From SPGG2 sp964194625 (GTDB lineage Bacteria; Pseudomonadota; Gammaproteobacteria; Acidiferrobacterales; SPGG2), in NCBI GenBank assembly GCA_964194625.1, contig CAXMNC010000050.1:1-30248 (forward strand): 30,248 nt of DNA, written 5' to 3'. Positions 7,349-13,921 of this stretch are shown in pieces. The position numbers were made by a program, and so were the translations under genes. Numbering within the stretch: position 1 is the first letter of the stretch; every line of letters begins with the position of its first letter. The notes below the pieces were generated by a model that did not search any database, was not told the origin of the DNA, and saw only the letters and a list, made by a program, of their open reading frames with translations.

Positions 7349-7711
7349 CGTTTATCCGACAGTCGCTCTTTTTATCCGTTAGCGGCGGGTTGCTGAGTAT
7401 ACAGGCAACATTAGTCGTAGAAATAGTTTACCAAAGTTTTGATCCAGATCAAATAAAGAGAGAAATTTCGCTGCGATCGAGCTGGTGCGAACAGCTTCTA
7501 GGCCTGGGTTGTGTCCTCGACTCGTCATCATTCTGCATGTTTGGCCCTAATGGCCTCGGCGCGGTGAGACCCACCATGCCCTGCTTCTACCTCACACCAA
7601 ACAAAGACGACTTCAATCAAATCCCCGAACTGCAAGCGTAAGTGTTCAAGCTTGGAGGCGACAAGTAGGGCTTTTGATCTTTGCTCGGCGCTTCAGTGAA
7701 GTGGCCTGACT
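7349..7711. other. Intergenic stretch between cco operon and DUF3592 gene
   Basis: Apart from the FNR/ANR box described separately, I see no supported gene. Possible plus-strand frames here lack family features and start codons with ribosome binding sites. Bases 7453-7711 hold no clear hairpin or repeat. Confidence 0.5.
7439..7452 (-). promoter_or_regulatory. FNR/ANR-type binding site upstream of the cco operon
   Basis: TTGATCCAGATCAA is a perfect match to the FNR/ANR palindrome TTGAT-N4-ATCAA. It lies 91 bp upstream of the first operon gene. If it acts at the usual -41.5 position, transcription would start about 40 bases nearer the gene, where a GACTAAT sequence on the minus strand could serve as a modest -10. 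FNR and ANR use an oxygen-labile iron-sulfur cluster to activate genes at low oxygen, and cbb3 operons are classical targets. The link to this operon is inferred from position. Confidence 0.85.
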
Positions 7712-8140
7712 TTATTCTGTGGGGGCGCGGCGATGGAAGTAACGAGTCAGCCCAAGAAAAACGCAAATCAGTCCCGCCGCCAGAAACGCGGTTGGGAGGA
7801 ACCACAAAAGCATGAAAGAGCCGATTGCGGCTTTGCTCGGGTCGTTGGGATCATAAATAACTGTAACCTGTTCGCCGCGGCTGGGTCCGAACCCCCATCC
7901 GACGCGGGCGCTAGAAGTGAATGTAATCGGCGTCCCGTCGGGGCCGTAGAAGTTGACCACCGGTTGATTGCCGCCACTGCCCCAACCGCCACCAGGAACC
8001 GATTTAAAGTCAACCACAACTCCCTCCGTTTCGACCCCACCGACCACCAGTGACAGGCTTGGAAAGAGGAACGCGAGCCCAATGATGAGAGCGATGGCCC
8101 CATGACTGGTAAGTGACAGCGGTTTGAGGAAGCGCAGCAT
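7712..8140 (-). CDS. DUF3592 membrane protein
   Basis: The 142-residue product has an N-terminal membrane helix (about residues 13-35), a central extracytoplasmic domain, and a second helix near 108-130. The centre contains GVVVDFKSV, PVVNFYGPDGTPITF and the segment EQVTVIYDPNDPSKAAI, the usual signature of DUF3592 proteins. Function is unknown. No good ribosome binding site is visible before the ATG, but no upstream alternative is better. It is a single gene on the minus strand. Confidence 0.8.
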   Translation of the reverse strand: MLRFLKPLSLTSHGAIALIIGLAFLFPSLSLVVGGVETEGVVVDFKSVPGGGWGSGGNQPVVNFYGPDGTPITFTSSARVGWGFGPSRGEQVTVIYDPNDPSKAAIGSFMLLWFLPTAFLAAGLICVFLGLTRYFHRRAPTE

Positions 8141-8537
8141 AATTTTTTAGAAAAACGGCGAACAACGCTGTGACGCAGCACCCATACGCGGCGTCGCTAT
8201 CGGTTGTGGCCACACAGCTTATCCTATGGTGTCATCTTGGTGCCAAAAACGATATCACGATTACAAGGGTTAGAAACCATCTGCATGGGTCCGCGGTCAA
8301 GGAGGGGTGATTATAGCGCCTCTATGGTTGACGCTTACCAACGGCGCTATGCCGTTGCCCACGGGCAGGTGCTGGACGATTTAGCTCTCCTGAAAGAACC
8401 AAGCAAAATCTAACCGCCGTTTATATCTTGCTGTTTTCTGAGGGGTCTTGCCTTCGGCCTTTCGTGGCCACCGTTGCCGGCATCAATTAACTCACGAATT
8501 TGGGGGCACACTCGCAAAGGTTATCGTTTTCCAAGGC
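8141..8537. other. Gene-poor stretch before the methyltransferase unit
   Basis: No gene is supported here. A short plus-strand frame (8204-8413) has no family features, and its only ATG (8324) is about 15 bases from the nearest purine-rich site. A 7-bp perfect hairpin, CAACGGC/GCCGTTG with loop GCTAT, lies at 8339-8357 without a T run. Confidence 0.45.
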
Positions 8538-8687
8538 ATGGACCTCCCCACGGAAAAAGTGGAGGACCGAAAGAGAGAGCTGGCAAGACAATATGAAGGT
8601 ATTCGTAAGCAATGTGAGCTTATAGAGCAAAAAATCGCTAAACTCTTTCGGGAGCGTTGGACAAACGAGGCGACAGGCAGGCTATGA
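8538..8687 (+). CDS. Small coiled-coil protein coupled to the methyltransferase
   Basis: The 49-residue product is highly charged and predicted to be almost wholly helical. A KVEDRKRELARQYE stretch continues through ELIEQKIAKLF with regular spacing of hydrophobic residues. I recognise no family. The main argument that it is real is its TGA, which overlaps the ATG of the downstream methyltransferase (ATGA), a common sign of translational coupling. The start is unsure: the ATG at 8538 has an AAGG too close to it, and the frame remains open upstream to 8448. Confidence 0.45.
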   Translation: MDLPTEKVEDRKRELARQYEGIRKQCELIEQKIAKLFRERWTNEATGRL

Positions 8688-9340
8688 GCGGCGAATTGCT
8701 CCATTTGACGGCGCTGACTGCGAAGGAGCTTCGCGCTGTGACATCGATCACGCTGGCTCATTACGACCAGAGCGCCAACTCGTTCTGGCAAGGCACGCGC
8801 GATCACGATGTAAGCCAAAACGTCGAGGCCTTGCTTCGCCATCTTAGCGGGGAAAGACCTTATACCATCCTTGATTTTGGGTGTGGTCCTGGTCGCGACT
8901 TAGTCAGATTGCGGAAACTTGGGCACGAAGCGGTTGGGTTGGAGGGCGCGGAACAATTTGTTCAAATGGCCCGCGATCACTCAGGGTGCGAGATTTTACA
9001 CCAAGATTTCCTGGCGCTGGATCTTTCGAGTAATCGGTTCGACGGTGTCTTCGCCAATGCTTCACTGTTTCATGTCCCAACCCAAGAGCTACCGCGAGTG
9101 CTGGAGGAGCTTTGGAGTTGCCTCAAGACAAATGGTGTGCTCTTCAGTTCGAACCCACATGGAGCCAACCGGGAGGGGTGGTCAGGCGATCGGTACTGTT
9201 GTTATTTGGAACATGCCGAATGGCGACGGTTTATGGTCGCGGCCGGCTTCATTGAGCTGGAGCATTACTACCGGCCCGCTGGGAAACCCCGGCATTTACA
9301 GCCGTGGCTTGCTTCGGTTTGGCGCAAGGGACAGCCTTGA
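8684..9340 (+). CDS. Class I SAM-dependent methyltransferase
   Basis: The 218-residue product has the SAM-binding motif ILDFGCGPGRD at about 62-72, an acidic residue at the end of strand 2 (VGLEGAEQF), and a motif IV region with FDGVFANASLFHV. These place it in the Methyltransf_11/25 group. The substrate cannot be told; a small molecule is typical of the group. The ATG at 8684 overlaps the stop of the small coiled-coil ORF, and a TTG nine codons upstream is less likely. The MFS exporter starts 56 bases downstream on the same strand, so all three may be cotranscribed. Confidence 0.88.
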   Translation: MSGELLHLTALTAKELRAVTSITLAHYDQSANSFWQGTRDHDVSQNVEALLRHLSGERPYTILDFGCGPGRDLVRLRKLGHEAVGLEGAEQFVQMARDHSGCEILHQDFLALDLSSNRFDGVFANASLFHVPTQELPRVLEELWSCLKTNGVLFSSNPHGANREGWSGDRYCCYLEHAEWRRFMVAAGFIELEHYYRPAGKPRHLQPWLASVWRKGQP

Positions 9341-9396
9341 TCGTTTAGAATCGCAGCGATGTATCGTTACGCTTGCTCCGTTGTAGACCAGAGCGA

Positions 9397-10659
9397 ATGA
9401 GGAATTCTTCCCCTGGCCCTGACACTGGCCTGGCGTCACGCATCGCTGCCTTTCGCAGCGCCCCGTTTCGTAGGTATTGGTTAGGGTCGCTTGGCTCCGT
9501 CGGCGCTACCCAGCTCGTCGTGCTCGGGCAGGGCTGGCTGGTATTTCGCCTAACGGGCTCTCCGTTCGACCTCGGGCTGCTAGGCATGGCAGCCTCAGTA
9601 CCTGCCATCATCATGGCCTTTTTCGGTGGTGTGCTCGCGGACCGCATCGATAAGCGCCGACTGCTGATGGCTACGTCGGCCTCCATTGCCGCGCTTCTAT
9701 TTTTGTTGGCTTTCCTTGACTACACGGGGCGCGTTGCCCTGGGGCACGTTCTCGTTATTGCCGCGCTTATAGGACTGCTGACAGGTATCGACTGGCCGGC
9801 TCGCCAAGCCATCTTTCCGGCGCTGATACAGCGCAGCCAAATGATGAGCGCAGTCACGCTCAACTCGATCCTGTGGCAGGGTACCCGCATGGCCATGCCT
9901 GCGCTCGGAGGTGTCATCATCACGATTGGTGGCACCGCCACCGTGTTTCTGATCGCCACAGCGGGCTTCATCGGCATGTGCTTCGTTCTTGCCAGCCTGA
10001 ACATCGCCCACACCACCGGACCGCACGGGACATCTGGTGCACAACTCATCGAAGGCATTCGTTTTGTTTTGCGCACGCGTCTTTTCGCCGTGCTCATACT
10101 CTTGACCTGGTTGCTGTCTTTCTTCGGCGTCTCCTACTTACAGCTCATGCCGGTTTACGCAGATCTTCTCGGGGTCGCCGAACAGGGCTACGGTGCACTA
10201 ATCTCTGCTTCCGGTGTAGGCTCGGTCACGGGCACGCTCCTCGTCGGTGTTTTCTTTGGTGCACGCCGCTTTGCTCGCGTGATGCTCGCGTTCGTAGCAC
10301 TCGCTGCGATCGGCCTTTGCCTGTTTGGGGTCATTGTAAGTTTCGCCTCGGCTTTGCCGGCTGTCTTCCATGTGGCGCTTGTCTGTGTCTTTTTCATTCA
10401 TCTTTTCGTGTCGGCCTACCTTGTTGCATCGATGACGGTACTGCAGCTTAACGTGCCCGATACGCTTCGCGGACGGGTGATGGGAATTCACGGGATTAAC
10501 TTCAGCCTTATTCAACTAGGCGCGATCTTGGGTGGCAGCATTGCTGCCGCGTTCGGTGCACCTGCCGCTATGTTCACAGGCGCTGCGATCATTTCTCTCG
10601 TAGTGCTAGTGATCACCTTGACCCCCTCGATGGTTCGATCGCTTGACGGACGCACCTAG
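9397..10659 (+). CDS. MFS transporter, DHA3/EntS-like exporter
   Basis: The 420-residue inner-membrane protein has about twelve hydrophobic helices. It carries the cytoplasmic loop 2-3 signature GGVLADRIDKRRLL of the major facilitator superfamily. The N-terminal FRSAPFRRYWLG start, the GIDWPARQAIFPALI segment and the late GRVMGIHGINF region match the MFS_3/DHA3 group, which contains drug and siderophore exporters. The substrate is unknown. The ATG at 9397 is preferred; an in-frame TTG at 9373 would add eight residues. It follows the methyltransferase closely, so the pair could modify and export a compound, but this rests on position alone. Confidence 0.9.
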   Translation: MRNSSPGPDTGLASRIAAFRSAPFRRYWLGSLGSVGATQLVVLGQGWLVFRLTGSPFDLGLLGMAASVPAIIMAFFGGVLADRIDKRRLLMATSASIAALLFLLAFLDYTGRVALGHVLVIAALIGLLTGIDWPARQAIFPALIQRSQMMSAVTLNSILWQGTRMAMPALGGVIITIGGTATVFLIATAGFIGMCFVLASLNIAHTTGPHGTSGAQLIEGIRFVLRTRLFAVLILLTWLLSFFGVSYLQLMPVYADLLGVAEQGYGALISASGVGSVTGTLLVGVFFGARRFARVMLAFVALAAIGLCLFGVIVSFASALPAVFHVALVCVFFIHLFVSAYLVASMTVLQLNVPDTLRGRVMGIHGINFSLIQLGAILGGSIAAAFGAPAAMFTGAAIISLVVLVITLTPSMVRSLDGRT

Positions 10660-10710
10660 TCACCAGCCCATGCCGAGCTTTAGGCGCGGGCGTTTATACT
10701 TACATATACC

Positions 10711-10716
10711 TATAAT
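10711..10716 (+). promoter_or_regulatory. Possible -10 element before the FAD-GcvT gene
   Basis: A perfect TATAAT lies in an AT-rich island (10693-10719) within an otherwise GC-rich gap, downstream of the MFS gene and 213 bases before the next ATG. No good -35 hexamer is seen at the expected distance, so this is a weak call. Confidence 0.3.
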
Positions 10717-10806
10717 AAAGCCTCGGAGAGGTGACTCAGTGAGGTCGGCTTGACGGACGCACGGCCAGAGAAATATTCCACTGGGTTGAGTGATTGAACG
10801 CGATGA

Positions 10807-10841
10807 CCCCTCCCTGTCCCTCCCCAACAAGTGGGGAGGGG
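10807..10841. repeat. REP-like C/G-rich hairpin, copy 1
   Basis: A C-rich lead (CCCCTCCCTGT) precedes a perfect 8-bp hairpin, CCCTCCCC/GGGGAGGG with loop AACAAGT. Its reverse complement resembles copy 2 at 10895-10926, so the two form an inverted pair about 53 bases apart. This arrangement is typical of REP/BIME-type extragenic repeats. Confidence 0.6.
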
Positions 10842-10894
10842 AACGGAGATCAAGGAGCAATAAACCGTCGGGGGGGGGTTTTGTCTTGCTATTT

Positions 10895-10926
10895 CCCCTC
10901 CGCTCGTAGGAGGGGGTAGGGGGAGG
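10895..10926. repeat. REP-like C/G-rich hairpin, copy 2
   Basis: A perfect 7-bp hairpin, CCCCTCC/GGAGGGG with loop GCTCGTA, is followed by a G-rich tail (GTAGGGGGAGG). It is the inverted counterpart of the copy at 10807-10841. The tail ends two bases before the ATG of the FAD-GcvT gene, so the repeat itself supplies the purine-rich ribosome binding region. A run of nine G lies between the copies at 10870-10878. Confidence 0.6.
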
Positions 10927-10928
10927 TT

Positions 10929-13346
10929 ATGCAGACACATGCAAAGGTAGTGATCATTGGCGGTGGTGTCGTCGGCTGTTCAATCCTGTTTCACTTGGCG
11001 AAACACGGCTGGAAGGACGTCGTGCTTCTCGAGCGTTCTGAACTGACATCGGGTTCGTCGTGGCATGCGGCCGGACAAATCCATACGATAAGCTCTGATC
11101 CGAATATCTCGCGTCTGCAAAGCTACACCATCAACCTATATAAGGAATTGGAAGAACTCTCGGGACAGTCTGTAGGCCATCATCCCACGGGCGGGTTTTA
11201 TTTGGCTTCCTCACCCGAGCGACTGGATTACTTGAAACAAGAACGTTCGAAAGCGCGCTATATGGGGCTGGACCAAGAGTTCATCTCGCTTCAGGAAGTT
11301 GCCGAGATGCATCCGCTTATCGATCCCTCAAAATATCTCGGCGCCCTCTGGGATCCCATCGACGGTTATATCGATCCCTCGAGCGTGACTCACGCCTACG
11401 CCAAGTCGGCACGCCACTATGGTGCACAGTATCATCGCGACACGCCGGTGATCGAAACTAACCAGCGAGCCGACGGCAGTTGGAATGTGGTGACACCCAA
11501 CGGGACAATTAACGCAGAAATGATCGTTAATGCTGCGGGCCTGTGGGCGCGCGAGGTCGGTCATCTTGCCGGGATCGATTTACCGGTGCAACCCATGGAG
11601 CATCATTACCTTATTACAGAGACGATTCCGGAAATCGAGGCCCACGGCAAAGAATTGCCATGCGGGATCGACTACGAGAACAATCTCTACTTTCGGCAAG
11701 AGCAGAAGGGATTGCTTCTCGGCACTTACGAGCCATCGTCAACACCCTGGAAGGTAGAAGGCACGCCGCTGGACTTTGGCCATGAGTTGCTGCCCCCGGA
11801 TCTCGATCGCATTGCCGATCGCTTGGAACTCGCCTCCGAGCGTATCCCCGCTTTAGGTCGTGCCGGTATCAAGAACGTTGTCAATGGTCCTTTCACGTTT
11901 GGTCCAGATGGTAATCCTATGATTGGACCAGTCCCCGGCATGAAGAATTATTGGGCGGCAGTCGGTGTTATGGCCGGTTTTTGCCAAGCCGGCGGTGTCG
12001 GTTTGTGCTTAGCGGAATGGATGATAGAGGGTGAACCGTCGATCGACGTGTGGGCCATGGACATTGCGCGTTTCGGTGAATTCGCCACGCATGAGTATGG
12101 CACCATCAAATCGGCGGAAAACTACACACGTCGGTTTATCCTGACCTATCCCAACGAAGAATTGCCGGGGGGTCGTCGTCAGAAGACAACCGCGCTCTAT
12201 GATCGACTTGTTGCCCGTGGTGCCGTCATGGGCGCCGCTTTTGGCTTGGAGCATGTGCTTTGGTTTGCCGACAAACCAGACAACGCACACGAAACGCCGA
12301 CGTTTCGCCGCTCCAATGCGTTTGAATACGTCGCGGATGAAGTGCGGGCCGTGCGCGCCGGAGTCGGCGCCGTCGAAATCGCCAACTTCGCCAATCACGA
12401 GTTCAAGGGGCCAGGCGCGGAGGCCTTTCTCGACCGCATGCTGGCAGGACGATTACCTAGGCTTGGTCGTCTGAATTTGACGCCTATGTTGACGCCAAAG
12501 GGCAAGCTCTATGGGGATCTGACGGTAGCGCGTCTCGATGACGACACGTTTTATGTCTTTGGGTCGGGGGCGGCACAAGAAATGCACCGACGCTGGTTCG
12601 ATATGCATATGCCCGACAGCGGCGTCAACTACTGCAACCGCTCCGATGAACTCCACGGCATGGCGATCTCTGGTCCGCGCTCGCGCGAGCTACTATCGCG
12701 TATCATTCGTGACGACGTCTCGGCGCAGGCGTTGAAGTTTCGAGACGTTCGTCGCAGCGCCGTTGGTGGTGTGCCGGTTATCTTGGCGCGCATCTCTTTT
12801 TCGGGAGAGCTAGGTTTTGAGATTTACTGTGCACCTCAATATCAAATAAAGCTATTCGAACAAATCGAGGACGCAGGCAGGGACCTTGGGCTGAAACTGT
12901 ACGGCGCACGCACGTTGTTGTCGTTGCGCTTGGAGAAGGGCTGGGGTGTTTGGACGCTAGACTTCCGACCCGACTTCACGGCAGTTGAGTCGGGCCTCGA
13001 TGCCTTTGTTGCTTTTGACAAAGAAACAGACTTTATCGGCAAGCAAGCCACGCTTACCCAGCGGGACAAGGGGCCGGAAAAGAAACTTGTCACAATGGTA
13101 ATGGAAACGGACGATATCGATGTGACGCACGATGAAGCGATCTTTCACAACGGTGAGTGTGTCGGCTATGTGACTTCTGGCGGCTTTGCGCATCATGTAC
13201 AGAAGAGTGTGGCATTGGGCTATGTACCAACAGCGCTGGCAAAGGATGGTGAGGCGTTTGAGATCGAACTACTTGGTGAAATGAAGCCGGCGAAGATCGT
13301 TGCCGAGCCGCTTTATGACCCCTCCGGTGAACGTATGCGTTCTTAG
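10929..13346 (+). CDS. FAD-dependent oxidoreductase fused to GcvT-like domain, dimethylglycine/sarcosine dehydrogenase family
   Basis: The 805-residue protein has an N-terminal DAO-type FAD domain with the dinucleotide-binding motif IIGGGVVGCS (residues 9-18) and SGSSWHAAGQ at 41-50, whose His is the covalent FAD site in this family. A FAO_M-like linker follows to about 430. The C-terminal half is an aminomethyltransferase (GcvT) domain with LTPKGKLYGDLTVARL and SGELGFEIYC segments, and a GcvT C-terminal barrel from about 705 (GYVTSGGFAHHVQKSVALGYV). Such enzymes oxidatively demethylate N-methylglycines and pass the one-carbon unit to tetrahydrofolate. The exact substrate is not certain, since close relatives act on dimethylglycine, sarcosine or other N-methyl amines. 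It is a lone gene with no betaine genes nearby. Confidence 0.92.
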   Translation: MQTHAKVVIIGGGVVGCSILFHLAKHGWKDVVLLERSELTSGSSWHAAGQIHTISSDPNISRLQSYTINLYKELEELSGQSVGHHPTGGFYLASSPERLDYLKQERSKARYMGLDQEFISLQEVAEMHPLIDPSKYLGALWDPIDGYIDPSSVTHAYAKSARHYGAQYHRDTPVIETNQRADGSWNVVTPNGTINAEMIVNAAGLWAREVGHLAGIDLPVQPMEHHYLITETIPEIEAHGKELPCGIDYENNLYFRQEQKGLLLGTYEPSSTPWKVEGTPLDFGHELLPPDLDRIADRLELASERIPALGRAGIKNVVNGPFTFGPDGNPMIGPVPGMKNYWAAVGVMAGFCQAGGVGLCLAEWMIEGEPSIDVWAMDIARFGEFATHEYGTIKSAENYTRRFILTYPNEELPGGRRQKTTALYDRLVARGAVMGAAFGLEHVLWFADKPDNAHETPTFRRSNAFEYVADEVRAVRAGVGAVEIANFANHEFKGPGAEAFLDRMLAGRLPRLGRLNLTPMLTPKGKLYGDLTVARLDDDTFYVFGSGAAQEMHRRWFDMHMPDSGVNYCNRSDELHGMAISGPRSRELLSRIIRDDVSAQALKFRDVRRSAVGGVPVILARISFSGELGFEIYCAPQYQIKLFEQIEDAGRDLGLKLYGARTLLSLRLEKGWGVWTLDFRPDFTAVESGLDAFVAFDKETDFIGKQATLTQRDKGPEKKLVTMVMETDDIDVTHDEAIFHNGECVGYVTSGGFAHHVQKSVALGYVPTALAKDGEAFEIELLGEMKPAKIVAEPLYDPSGERMRS

Positions 13347-13377
13347 GCTGGATTGATCCTGAGACCCTTGCCTTATT

Positions 13378-13782
13378 TCAGAGTGTTTTTAGTTTAGTAA
13401 TAGAGCCTTGGTCAGCCTGCGTGTCGCCTTCGTGTACCAGGATTGCGGTTACGCTTGCTCCCTGGGCGATATCGATCTGTTTGTAATGTAACTCGCCGCT
13501 GACGTCGGCCGTGGACAAAAGCTCGATACGCTGGGAGCAATACACGTTGCCTCTAAGTTTGCCGGCAACCGTCAGGTGTGCAACTTTGACGTTTCCAACC
13601 ACCTCGGCATGTTCGCCCAGGACGAGGGCGCTATCGTCTTTGCTGTCCGACGTGATATTACCCTTTACCTTTCCATCTACTCTCAGCCCGCCACGAAAAG
13701 TGGTATTTCCAGTCACTGTGGTTTGCGCGCCATAAAGGATGTCGATGGTACTGCAGGATTTTTGATTCGACTTCTTATGCAT
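13378..13782 (-). CDS. Bactofilin (polymer-forming cytoskeletal protein)
   Basis: The 134-residue product is dominated by a bactofilin (DUF583) right-handed beta-helix. Recurrent short strands include TTFRGGLRVDGKVKGNI, GEHAEVVGNVKVAHLTVAGKLRGNV and a late VSGELHYKQIDIAQGASV. Bactofilins polymerise without nucleotides and act as scaffolds for cell-wall enzymes, stalks or magnetosomes. The ATG at 13782 has a G-rich ribosome binding site; an upstream frame to 13833 is less likely. No M23 peptidase partner is next to it. It is convergent with the FAD-GcvT gene, 31 bp apart. Confidence 0.93.
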   Translation of the reverse strand: MHKKSNQKSCSTIDILYGAQTTVTGNTTFRGGLRVDGKVKGNITSDSKDDSALVLGEHAEVVGNVKVAHLTVAGKLRGNVYCSQRIELLSTADVSGELHYKQIDIAQGASVTAILVHEGDTQADQGSITKLKTL

Positions 13783-13921
13783 GAACCCCACCCCTTTTGA
13801 ACTTATTAGCCCCTCTTTGACGAAAGCCCCCAAGAAGCACTTCGCGTGATTAGCGTACTCGCATGCCTAGGGTGTATCAAGGGTAGGCTTATGTCCTCCG
13901 TAGGATCTTATTGATGATGGC

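Noticed and set aside
7390..7641. Plus-strand 83-residue frame overlapping the FNR/ANR box
   Set aside because: No family features, no ribosome binding site, and it spans the regulatory region of the cco operon.
8439..8452. TGAGGGGTCTTGCC shared with bases 1-14 of the window
   Set aside because: A 14-base match is expected about once or twice by chance in 30 kb, and the flanks do not match.
9873..10451. 192-residue frame inside the MFS gene in another phase
   Set aside because: High in His, Arg and Cys and without membrane segments or motifs, while the MFS frame has all family features.
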